DNA of 58,301 nt from Deltaproteobacteria bacterium (GTDB lineage Bacteria > JAMCPX01). The stretch's first letter is position 1. Each line of letters opens with the position of its first letter. The translations under genes and the position numbers were made by a program. Below, piece by piece: positions 1 to 7,127 of the stretch. The stretch covers positions 1 through 58,301 of the forward strand of contig JAMCPX010000028.1 of NCBI GenBank assembly GCA_023382265.1, given 5' to 3'. The notes below the pieces were generated by a model, which was given only the letters and a program-made list of their open reading frames with translations, was not told where the DNA came from and made no database searches.

Positions 1-82
1 CTTGTAGATTTTTCCGATATACCCGCAGCCTAACCGGCCTTTTTTTAAGCTTCGCAGATTTTAATGCGGTCTTACCAGCCAT
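1..82 (-). CDS. Partial small basic protein, N-terminus only
   Basis: A minus-strand reading frame starts at an ATG at 80-82 and runs off the left edge with no stop. An AAGGAG Shine-Dalgarno sequence lies about 8 bases upstream, which is the main reason to believe it. The 27 visible residues begin MAGKTALKSAKLKKRP and are strongly basic, suggesting a nucleic-acid-binding or ribosome-associated protein. I do not recognise the family. The start faintly recalls small ribosomal proteins such as uS14, but no zinc motif is visible, so I make no assignment. It is divergent from the antitoxin gene to its right. Confidence 0.4.
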   Translation of the reverse strand, partial: MAGKTALKSAKLKKRPVRLRVYRKNLQ

Positions 83-146
83 AAGAATTACTCCTTTGTA
101 TACCAAATATCAGGACACACTGACAGCGATGAACGTAATAACAGTC

Positions 147-174
147 TTGACTTTCTCACTTCAGACGCAATAAT
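147..174 (+). promoter_or_regulatory. Candidate sigma-70 promoter of the toxin-antitoxin pair
   Basis: TTGACT (147-152) is followed after 16 bases by AATAAT (169-174), five of six matches to the -10 consensus. It sits about 40 bases upstream of the antitoxin ATG. No other strong promoter is visible before this gene. The call is by eye. Confidence 0.45.
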
Positions 175-179
175 AGAAT

Positions 180-208
180 CATAGTGATTCACTTTTAATT
201 CCACTATG
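180..208 (+). promoter_or_regulatory. Inverted repeat, possible antitoxin operator
   Basis: CATAGTG (180-186) and CACTATG (202-208) form a perfect 7-base inverted repeat with a 15-base spacer. It lies between the candidate promoter and the ATG at 216, and the right arm touches the GAGGTG ribosome binding site. RHH antitoxins normally bind such palindromes to repress their own operon. That role is inferred from position. Confidence 0.35.
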
Positions 209-215
209 AGGTGAT

Positions 216-488
216 ATGAGACAGCTCACAATAAGTGGTATCCCAAATCAAATTGAAAATATCATTAACAGAGAGGTAAAAAGGAATGGAGTAAGCCTTA
301 ACAAGGCATTTATTTCATTACTTGAACGTGTAACCGGGATCACGACAGAAAAGAAAAAAAGCAAGACGCTATACCACGATTTGGATCATCTCTCCGGTGT
401 ATGGGCAAAAGAAGAGGCCTCACACTTTAAGAAGAATCTCGATGCACAACGAAAGATAGATGATGGGTTATGGAAAAAAACAGAATAA
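216..488 (+). CDS. RHH-type antitoxin (VapB-like)
   Basis: This 90-residue protein has the two-part form of a type II antitoxin. Residues 1-40 read as a ribbon-helix-helix DNA-binding domain (short strand MRQLTISGIP, then two helices). Residues about 50-90 form a charged tail with the pattern LDHLSGVWAKEEA, which in related antitoxins wraps around a PIN toxin. The ATG at 216 has GAGGTG three bases upstream. The last 19 bases overlap the PIN toxin gene, the usual arrangement for coupled translation. Expected roles are toxin neutralisation and operon autorepression, perhaps at the palindrome at 180-208. The partner toxin is truncated, so the antitoxin may be an orphan. The class is fairly sure; the exact VapB subtype is not. 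Confidence 0.8.
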   Translation: MRQLTISGIPNQIENIINREVKRNGVSLNKAFISLLERVTGITTEKKKSKTLYHDLDHLSGVWAKEEASHFKKNLDAQRKIDDGLWKKTE

Positions 489-736
489 TACTGGATACAT
501 CTGCATATTCTGCCTTTTTGAGAGGGCATGAGGAGCTTAAACTGTCAATACAACAAGCTGATGAAATATTTCTGAACCCCGTTATAATCGGCGAATTGTT
601 GGCTGGATTCGTAATGGGAAAGCATGAAAAGAAGAACAGGACTTTTCTTGAGGAGTGCATCTCCTCACCACGAGTAAGCATAATTAGCATTGATGAGGAG
701 ACCTCGGAAAGATATGCTGTTATAAGGAAAGTTTGA
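470..736 (+). pseudogene. Truncated PIN-domain toxin (VapC-like)
   Basis: The N-terminal two thirds of a PIN ribonuclease are present. The first acidic motif is ILDTSAYSAFL (Asp9), and the second lies in the helix NPVIIGELLAGF (Glu near 43). Full VapC proteins run about 130 residues and carry a third conserved Asp in a TND-x-W-IAA type segment near the C-terminus. Here a TGA stops the protein after 88 residues, just past SERYAVIRKV. No reading frame in the 24 bases before the next gene restores the missing segment, so this is a deletion or replacement and not a simple frameshift. Without the third metal ligand it should be inactive. It may still bind the antitoxin. Confidence 0.75.
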
Positions 737-760
737 GATGAGCAAAAAGATGGTGAATAG

Positions 761-1582
761 ATGACCGGAACAGCCTCTTCCTCTGAATCGTCCCTGAGGT
801 GCGTTATCATACGGCTCCTGAAAGGCCTGTACATGCTGGTGATGTTTGCGGTGTTCGGTATTGCAATACTCCTTGGACATTTTATCACGCCATTCTTGCT
901 GCTGTACGATAGACTTGCCGGGCCTGATCCGTTTCGCAATCAGAGGGTTTACAGGGGATTTGTCGTCCTGTGGCTATGGCTCATGGGAAAGGGAGGACTG
1001 CTCAAAACGCTTCCTAACAAGGGAACGATTATGGAGGGACCCTGTGTAGTAATAGCCAATCATCCGGGCCTTTTCGATGTCCTCGTCCTGATCCGCGATG
1101 TTCCGAAAATGTCCCTTATAGCCAAACAGCCGCTCCGCACCAGACTGGGAATGGCCTATTTATTCAAACTCGCAGGATGGATCTTCGCAACCGGCAATGC
1201 GAATGCCGCTACGGCAGCGGCAACCACGAATAACGCAGTGGAAGTGCTGGGAAAAGGCTATAAGTTTATGCTCTTCCCGGAAGGCACGCGTTCTCCGAAA
1301 GGCAGTTTGCTGCGCTTCAAGGCCGGTGCGTTCAAGCTTGCCAGACTGGCCAATGTCCCTATTCAACCGGTACTCATCAGGAACACACCGCCTTTCCTGC
1401 CCCACGAGGACCGCTGGTATTTCCCGCCGTATGAAACATCCTCTATCCGTCTCGAGTTTTTAGAGCCGATCCCTCCGCCTCGCGAGAAGGAAGAACGCAA
1501 GGTTGCAGCCATGGTGGAAACCATGTTTCGCATTGCACTGGGCATAGATCAAAATACTGCTTTTCTAAACATAAAAAATTAA
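761..1582 (+). CDS. Lysophospholipid-type acyltransferase (PlsC superfamily)
   Basis: This 273-residue membrane-associated acyltransferase has one hydrophobic segment near residues 24-50. The catalytic HX4D motif is NHPGLFD and the acceptor-binding motif is FPEGTRSPKG. It should transfer an acyl chain from acyl-ACP or acyl-CoA to a lysolipid or other hydroxyl acceptor. The segment PHEDRWYFPP after the catalytic core resembles acyltransferases found in aryl-polyene gene clusters more than housekeeping PlsC; that is my reading from memory of the family. No strong ribosome binding site precedes the ATG, which follows the broken PIN gene. Codon use is GC-rich, unlike the AT-rich methyltransferase downstream but like the cluster at 51-58 kb. 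The fold is sure; the acceptor is unknown. Confidence 0.85.
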   Translation: MTGTASSSESSLRCVIIRLLKGLYMLVMFAVFGIAILLGHFITPFLLLYDRLAGPDPFRNQRVYRGFVVLWLWLMGKGGLLKTLPNKGTIMEGPCVVIANHPGLFDVLVLIRDVPKMSLIAKQPLRTRLGMAYLFKLAGWIFATGNANAATAAATTNNAVEVLGKGYKFMLFPEGTRSPKGSLLRFKAGAFKLARLANVPIQPVLIRNTPPFLPHEDRWYFPPYETSSIRLEFLEPIPPPREKEERKVAAMVETMFRIALGIDQNTAFLNIKN

Positions 1583-1694
1583 AAACACAAAACCTTAATA
1601 TTTAAATAAGTCAATGATATTTCCTTATTTTATTTTTTGAGTTAAGAATTATCAGGTGCAAGGCTTGGATTTTGAAAAGTGGAGGACTATATAT

Positions 1695-2903
1695 ATGTCA
1701 GAAACAATTATAAAAAAAAGCAAGATCCTTATTACCTGTGCAAAAGGGATAGCGCCTTTTTTGAAGGAAGAACTACTCATGCTGGGATTCCCGGTAGTCA
1801 CTGAGACTATCGCGGGAATAGCAACCGAGGGTACTATGGACGATACACTCCGGCTTAATCTCATGCTCCGCACAGCACACCGAGTGCTTTTCCTCCTTAA
1901 GCGATTATCCGCACATGATGCCGATGGCATGTATCTCTCACTCTTGGAAATAGCATGGGAAGAACATATAGCTGAGGATGGATATGTCTGTGTAACATCC
2001 AGTGTGGATAATCCGAGTGTCAGGGACTCACGCTACGTAAATGTAAAAAGCAAGGATGCCATTGTCGACAGAATAAATGCAAAGTGCGGGCGGCGTCCTG
2101 ATTCGGGGCATGATAAAGGAAAGACCGTGATTAATATCTACTGGAAAGACGAGGACTGTTCAGTGTATTTTGATACCTCTGGTGAAGCCCTTTCTAAACG
2201 CGGGTACAGGAAAATCCCTATGGCAGCACCTATGCAGGAGACACTTGCTGCTGCAGTTATCATGGCAACAGGATGGAACGGGAGCCGGAATTTCATCAAC
2301 CCTATGTGCGGCAGCGGTACCCTTGCCATTGAAGCCGCTTTAATTGCACTTAACAGAGCGCCGGGCCTTTTGCGAAACAATTATGGTTTCATGCATATAA
2401 AGGGATTTAACGAATCACTATGGAACGGTCTTCTTGTACAAGCAAAGAAGGATATTAAGAATGACATTAATTGTAGGATCATTGCCACCGATATCAGAAA
2501 AGAGGCAGTAGAAGCAGCAAAGAAAAATGCTGCGGCAGCAGGTGTTGAACACCTGATCGAATTCGCTGTGTGTGATTATTCGGAAACCATAGTTCCGGAA
2601 AACGGCGGGACAATAATACTCAACCCTGAATATGGAAAGAGAATGGGAAGAGCCGAAGAGCTTGAGAGCATTTACAAAGGCATCGGCGATTATTTTAAAA
2701 AAAAGTGCAGTGGATATACAGGATATGTTTTTACCGGTAATCTCGACATGGCAAAGAAGGTAGGTTTGAAAGCAAAACGAAGAATCCCATTTTTTAATGG
2801 GGATATAGAATGCAGGCTCCTCGAGTATGAACTGTACTCGGGAAGCAGAAGGAAAAAACGGGGTGAAAACAAATCATGGATGGAACAAGACGCTCAGATA
2901 TAA
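1695..2903 (+). CDS. THUMP-domain class I rRNA methyltransferase (RlmL/RlmK-like)
   Basis: The protein has 402 residues. An N-terminal THUMP-type RNA-binding region is followed by a Rossmann methyltransferase domain from about residue 175. The SAM-binding motif is NPMCGSGTLAIEAA. The family (COG0116) methylates the N2 of a guanine in 23S rRNA. The catalytic tetrad, usually NPPY, reads NPEYGKR here. I chose the ATG at 1695 because GGAGG sits 9 bases upstream; a GTG at 1656 would add 13 residues but has no such site. The 3' end overlaps the YwbE-like gene by 28 bases. The class is confident; the modified nucleotide is not. Confidence 0.85.
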   Translation: MSETIIKKSKILITCAKGIAPFLKEELLMLGFPVVTETIAGIATEGTMDDTLRLNLMLRTAHRVLFLLKRLSAHDADGMYLSLLEIAWEEHIAEDGYVCVTSSVDNPSVRDSRYVNVKSKDAIVDRINAKCGRRPDSGHDKGKTVINIYWKDEDCSVYFDTSGEALSKRGYRKIPMAAPMQETLAAAVIMATGWNGSRNFINPMCGSGTLAIEAALIALNRAPGLLRNNYGFMHIKGFNESLWNGLLVQAKKDIKNDINCRIIATDIRKEAVEAAKKNAAAAGVEHLIEFAVCDYSETIVPENGGTIILNPEYGKRMGRAEELESIYKGIGDYFKKKCSGYTGYVFTGNLDMAKKVGLKAKRRIPFFNGDIECRLLEYELYSGSRRKKRGENKSWMEQDAQI

Positions 2904-3067
2904 GACCGGGATTGCATGTTTCTATTGTACTTAAGAAAGACCAGCAAAACGGAAAGCTAACGAAGGGTATCGTAAAAGATATTCTAACCGGTTCGCCCGT
3001 GCATCCACACGGGATCAAAGTCCGTTTGGAAAGCGGAGAAGTAGGGCGAGTGAAAGAGATATTTTAG
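2876..3067 (+). CDS. ywbE: YwbE family protein
   Basis: This 63-residue protein matches the small YwbE/DUF2196 family over its length. The recognisable core is RPGLHVSIVLKKDQ, followed by GIVKDILT and HPHGIKVRLESGEVGRVKEI. The family looks like a small SH3/KOW-type beta barrel and has no established biochemical role. The gene overlaps the end of the RNA methyltransferase by 28 bases in another frame, so the two are probably co-translated. An RNA-related job would fit but is inference. It is convergent with hemE. Confidence 0.85.
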   Translation: MDGTRRSDIRPGLHVSIVLKKDQQNGKLTKGIVKDILTGSPVHPHGIKVRLESGEVGRVKEIF

Positions 3068-3166
3068 ACGGGAGAGTGTATTGTTCCACTCGCTTAGAAC
3101 GAAATAGTGGAGGAATAAACCCTGACACTACGAACGGAAGATTTAATAAAACACAGGTATTTTATT

Positions 3167-4213
3167 TCATCTTTCTGACAGTTCATGTACGAATTCTATC
3201 AGAACTTTTACATTGGATTCCGGCGTTGTCGGAAGAACACCGTGGCCGAGATTGAATATATGACCATTGCGTTTGCCGGTCATTTTCAGTATGGCTTTTA
3301 CATGCTTTTTTATTTCTTCAGGTGAAGCAAACAGCACTGCCGGGTCGAGGTTGCCCTGAATAGCCTTTTTGTAGCCTATGCGCTTCCATGCCTTATCAAT
3401 ACTTATTCGCCAATCAATGCCTATAACATCCCCGCCTGAATTGCTCATCAATTCAAGCAGTCCCGCGTTGTTGGTTGAAAAGTTGATAATGGGGATGTCA
3501 TATTTTTTCAAGCCGTCAAGTATCCGTTTATTATACGGCATTACATACCGTTCGTAATCGTAGGGACTTAAACAGCCTGCCCAGGAGTCAAACAACTGTA
3601 CTGCGTCAGCCCCTGCCTTTATCTGAGACCCGAGATAGAGCAAAACTATTTTTGAAAGTTTATTCATAATCGCATGCCAGGTATTCGTTGCATCCATCAT
3701 CATCTTTTTTGTTAACAGATAATCCTGTGAATGCCCGCCTTCTATCAGATAGCTTGCCATGGTAAAGGGTGCACCCGAAAAACCTATAAGAGGGGTATCG
3801 CTGCCGAGTTCCCTCTTTACAAGCTTTATAGCCGATAGTACATAACTGAGAGACTCTTCCGGCTGCGGTATAATCAATTTGCTCACTTGATTTGCTGTTC
3901 TTATCGGGTTGTGAATAACTGGTCCATCATGGGTTGTAAAACCAAATCCAACACCCATACCTTCAAGAGGTAAAAGTATATCGGCGAAGATAATGGCAGC
4001 ATCCACATTAAGTTTTTTTACGGGGAGAAGCGTTACCGCAGTGGCTATCTCCGGCTCTTTACACATTTCTATAAATGCATATTTTCTCCTTATGTCCCTG
4101 TACTCTTTTAAAAACCTGCCTGCCTGTCTCATGATCCATACCGGTGTCATATCAACAGGAAGTCTTTTACAGGCATTTAAAAATCTCTTTTTCTTTGTAA
4201 ATTCATTTCTCAT
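3167..4213 (-). CDS. hemE: Uroporphyrinogen decarboxylase
   Basis: HemE removes four acetate carboxyl groups from uroporphyrinogen III to give coproporphyrinogen III, in cytosolic heme synthesis. The 348-residue length is normal. Signature segments are PVWIMRQAGRFLKEYR near residue 25, which binds substrate carboxylates; FADILLPLEGMG near 85, holding the conserved Asp; GFSGAPFTMASYLIEGG in the middle; and HIFNLGHGVLP near the C-terminus. The ATG at 4213 suits the family start. The gene stands alone, divergent from the P-type ATPase and convergent with ywbE; no other heme gene is in the window. Confidence 0.97.
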   Translation of the reverse strand: MRNEFTKKKRFLNACKRLPVDMTPVWIMRQAGRFLKEYRDIRRKYAFIEMCKEPEIATAVTLLPVKKLNVDAAIIFADILLPLEGMGVGFGFTTHDGPVIHNPIRTANQVSKLIIPQPEESLSYVLSAIKLVKRELGSDTPLIGFSGAPFTMASYLIEGGHSQDYLLTKKMMMDATNTWHAIMNKLSKIVLLYLGSQIKAGADAVQLFDSWAGCLSPYDYERYVMPYNKRILDGLKKYDIPIINFSTNNAGLLELMSNSGGDVIGIDWRISIDKAWKRIGYKKAIQGNLDPAVLFASPEEIKKHVKAILKMTGKRNGHIFNLGHGVLPTTPESNVKVLIEFVHELSER

Positions 4214-4285
4214 ACCTACTTCATTAACACACTATGCAAATTGTTGTAAAACGGTATTTAACTCAAATAATGCATTTAAAAAATG

Positions 4286-4313
4286 TTGAACTGCTGTCCG
4301 ATATTATTATAAT
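4286..4313 (+). promoter_or_regulatory. Candidate sigma-70 promoter of the P-type ATPase
   Basis: TTGAAC (4286-4291), a 16-base spacer, then a perfect TATAAT (4308-4313). The predicted transcript start near 4320 lies about 60 bases before the ATPase ATG, in the hemE-ATPase divergent region. Confidence 0.6.
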
Positions 4314-4378
4314 GCTTGCTTGATGTGAATTTTTCTGATTGACTGAATTTTTATATTTTTGAATATGCGGGTGCTGAA

Positions 4379-6718
4379 ATGAATCAAAGTAACGAGTATG
4401 ATAAAAATAAAACAGGGTTAACGACAGCCGAGATACAGGAGCGTTTGGCTAAGTATGGGCCAAACACTGTTGATGAGGAGAAAAAGCGGCCATTCAGGCT
4501 GTTCTTATTAAAGCTATGGGGACCGGTACCATGGATGCTTGAGTTTACTTTTATTTTAGAAATTGTACTTGGTAAGTATACAGAAGCTGTTATTATTTCT
4601 GCACTGCTTATATTAAATGCCGTTTTAGGTTTTAGTCAGGAACACAAGGCAGAGGCAGCCCTTGAACTATTAAGAAAAAGGCTGAGAATTTTTGCAAGGG
4701 TTCTACGGAACGGTGCATGGAACCGCATAAGCGCAGAGGAGCTCGTCCCCGATGATATCGTACATGTCCGGATGGGAGATCTTGTCCCTGCCGATCTAAG
4801 TATTATGGATGGGAATGTGTTGATAGATCAATCCGTTTTGACAGGAGAATCCCAGCCTGTAGAAAGGACAAACGGGGAGAAATTATTCTCCGGATCAATA
4901 GTAAAGCGCGGTGAGGCTACTGGTAAGGTCAACGCAACAGGTGCTTCAAGTTATTTTGGCAAGACTGCCGAACTTGTTAGAACTGCAAAAACAACAGGCC
5001 ATCTCGCGGAATTAATATTTCGTATTGTTAAGTACCTTGTTGCGATGGATGTGATTTTAGTTATTGCCATTTTTGTATATGCAATGGTGACCGGTATCAA
5101 TCTTGTAGAGATCCTGCCGTTTGCCTTGATCCTTTTAGTGGCTTCTGTTCCTGTAGCTCTTCCCGCTACTTTTACACTTGCCACAGCTATTGCCTCGCTT
5201 ACTTTAACCAAAAGAGGTGTTTTGGTTACGCATCTCTCTGCAATAGAAGACGCAGCATCAATGGAAGAGCTGTGTAGTGACAAAACGGGTACATTAACAT
5301 TAAATACTTTAAGTCTTGCTAAGTACAAGGTTTTCCCCCCATTTAGTGATGCTGAAGCTTGCTCCTATGCTGTAATTGCTTCAAATGAAGCAACGCAGGA
5401 TCCCATAGATCTCGCCATCATTAATTATGCAAAGAGCAGGATAAAAATCGATACTGTAGAAAGAATAAATTTTATACCTTTTGATCCGGCGACAAAAAGG
5501 GCGGAAGCGGTCATAAAGAGAGCAGGGATTACGATCCGCGTTGTTAAGGGAGCTCCATCAGTAATAGCACAGTTGATAAGTGAGAAAAATGAGTTGATAG
5601 AAGAGTCAAGCAAGCTTGAGGAGCAGGGTTACAGAGTTTTAGCCGTTGCAGTAGCTTCGGATGAAAAATTTAAACCCGTTTGCCTGCTAGCACTTTCAGA
5701 TCCCCCAAGGCATGATTCAAAAAGCTTGTTGGAGCAGTTAAAAGGTCTTGGAATTAAGGTTAGGATGGTAACCGGCGATAGCACGCTTACTGCAAAATCA
5801 ATGGCAAAAGAAATAGGTCTCGGAACAAACATATGCACAAAAGAGACTATTAATAATCCGGACGACTGTGACGTGTTTGCCGGTGTTTTTCCCGAAGATA
5901 AATTTTATTTGGTCAAAGCTTTGCAAAAGCAAGGCAAGATTACAGGTATGACAGGGGATGGGGTAAACGATGCGCCTGCGCTGAAACAGGCTGAAGTGGG
6001 TATTGCAGTATCAAACGCAACCGACGTAGCAAAAGCTGCCGCGAGTCTCGTTTTAACCCAGCCCGGTCTGGTAAACCTTCTTGATGCCATTAAGACCGGC
6101 AGGATGGTTTATCAACGTATGCTTACGTATACGATAAACAAAATCTCAAAAACGTTTCAGATATCGCTTTTTCTAAGCCTCGGGCTTTTATTTTTTGGTG
6201 TATTTGTTACAACCCCAAGACTGGTTCTTTTACTCCTGTTTGCCAACGATTTTGTTACCATGTCTTTGTCAAACGATAGGGTTGGTTATTCAAGTAAGCC
6301 TGACAAATGGAATGTACCCGTATTGATCGGCATATCGCTTGTTGTGGCAGGTGCATGGCTGGCTTACTCATTTGGTGTTTATGCAATAGGACATTATGTC
6401 CTGAGAATGCCTTTATCTAATATTCAGACATTCGTTTTCCTGTCATTGGTTTTTAGCGGTCAGGCTACGGTATACCTTGTAAGAGAAAGAGAACATCTCT
6501 GGTATTCCCGGCCTGCAACAATTATGCTGCTTGCAACGAGTATGGATCTTGTAATCGTTTCCATTATGGCTGTGTACGGCATTTTGATGACGCCAATACC
6601 TTTTACTATAGTGATGAGTCTTTTATTTGGCACATTTATTTTTATGCTTATACTTGATTTTATCAAGGTGCCGTTGATGCATAGAAATGGCTTTGCAAGT
6701 ACCGAATTACGTGTATAG
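4379..6718 (+). CDS. Plasma-membrane proton-type P-type ATPase (P3A)
   Basis: The 779-residue protein has all P-type ATPase landmarks: TGES in the actuator domain (155-158), phosphorylated Asp301 in DKTGTLT, and TGDGVNDAPALK in the hinge. It resembles P3A proton pumps of fungi and plants. Evidence is the N-terminal pattern WGPVPWMLEF, the membrane motif PVALPATFTLA in place of the PEGLP of calcium pumps, and the lack of metal-binding N-terminal domains. It is shorter than eukaryotic PMA1, lacking the long regulatory tail. The likely role is ATP-driven proton export across the inner membrane, for pH homeostasis or energisation. Codon use is AT-rich like the core genes. Ion specificity is inferred from family resemblance. 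Confidence 0.88.
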   Translation: MNQSNEYDKNKTGLTTAEIQERLAKYGPNTVDEEKKRPFRLFLLKLWGPVPWMLEFTFILEIVLGKYTEAVIISALLILNAVLGFSQEHKAEAALELLRKRLRIFARVLRNGAWNRISAEELVPDDIVHVRMGDLVPADLSIMDGNVLIDQSVLTGESQPVERTNGEKLFSGSIVKRGEATGKVNATGASSYFGKTAELVRTAKTTGHLAELIFRIVKYLVAMDVILVIAIFVYAMVTGINLVEILPFALILLVASVPVALPATFTLATAIASLTLTKRGVLVTHLSAIEDAASMEELCSDKTGTLTLNTLSLAKYKVFPPFSDAEACSYAVIASNEATQDPIDLAIINYAKSRIKIDTVERINFIPFDPATKRAEAVIKRAGITIRVVKGAPSVIAQLISEKNELIEESSKLEEQGYRVLAVAVASDEKFKPVCLLALSDPPRHDSKSLLEQLKGLGIKVRMVTGDSTLTAKSMAKEIGLGTNICTKETINNPDDCDVFAGVFPEDKFYLVKALQKQGKITGMTGDGVNDAPALKQAEVGIAVSNATDVAKAAASLVLTQPGLVNLLDAIKTGRMVYQRMLTYTINKISKTFQISLFLSLGLLFFGVFVTTPRLVLLLLFANDFVTMSLSNDRVGYSSKPDKWNVPVLIGISLVVAGAWLAYSFGVYAIGHYVLRMPLSNIQTFVFLSLVFSGQATVYLVREREHLWYSRPATIMLLATSMDLVIVSIMAVYGILMTPIPFTIVMSLLFGTFIFMLILDFIKVPLMHRNGFASTELRV

Positions 6719-6817
6719 TGATCGATTTTGTTTGGTGACGCTCTCTGCCCCTGTTCTTGACAGAGATTAAATGTATTGCTACCTAAAGTACAATGAGACA
6801 ATTTGTATTTTATTCAG

Positions 6818-6892
6818 AGGCACGTAGCTCAATGGTAGAGCGCTGCTTTCACACGGCAGAGGTCGACGGTTCAATCCCGTCCGTGCCTACCA
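6818..6892 (+). tRNA. tRNA-Val (anticodon CAC)
   Basis: A complete cloverleaf can be folded by eye. The acceptor stem AGGCACG pairs with CGTGCCT, the D stem is GCTC/GAGC, the anticodon stem CTGCT/GGCAG encloses the loop TTCACAC (anticodon CAC), and the T stem GACGG/CCGTC encloses TTCAATC. Discriminator A and an encoded CCA follow (6890-6892). It reads GUG codons. Confidence 0.95.
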
Positions 6893-6928
6893 TGTGTGGT
6901 ATTAAAAGACGAAATTATGTGGATAACT

Positions 6929-6956
6929 TTGACATTCACAAGCTGTAATGTATAGT
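6929..6956 (+). promoter_or_regulatory. Sigma-70 promoter before tRNA-Val(GAC) and thrS
   Basis: A perfect TTGACA (6929-6934), a 16-base spacer, then TATAGT (6951-6956, five of six). The predicted start near 6964 gives a leader of about 75 bases before the second valine tRNA. It could drive that tRNA together with thrS-infC and the genes behind them, since no terminator is visible between the tRNA and thrS. Confidence 0.65.
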
Positions 6957-7039
6957 AAAAACGATATGCGTTGTTCAGTTAATAACAGCAGACCATTAAA
7001 AATTGATTTCTGTATTTTTAAAGACTACGGAGGCATAAT

Positions 7040-7114
7040 AGGCACGTAGCTCAGGGGGAGAGCGCTACCTTGACACGGTAGAGGTCGGCGGTTCGAGACC
7101 GCCCGTGCCTACCA
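7040..7114 (+). tRNA. tRNA-Val (anticodon GAC)
   Basis: The cloverleaf has acceptor AGGCACG/CGTGCCT, identical to the CAC isoacceptor upstream, D stem GCTC/GAGC, anticodon stem CTACC/GGTAG with loop TTGACAC (anticodon GAC), and T stem GGCGG/CCGCC. CCA is encoded at 7112-7114. It reads GUC and GUU codons. The thrS ATG follows 13 bases later. Confidence 0.96.
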
Positions 7115-7127
7115 TTCAGGAATCCGG

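Noticed and set aside
1-82. Assignment of the left-edge fragment as ribosomal protein uS14
   Set aside because: Only the first few residues are similar; the zinc-site Cys pattern expected soon after is absent.
3145-3166. An AATAAAA...TTTTATT inverted repeat as terminator between ywbE and hemE
   Set aside because: The stem is A/T only and too weak to support a call.
4951-5328. A long antisense frame inside the P-type ATPase
   Set aside because: It is a shadow of the coding strand; the sense frame has every family motif.
6757-6762. A TTGACA before the first valine tRNA as promoter
   Set aside because: No acceptable -10 lies 15-19 bases downstream; TACAAT at 6789 is too far.
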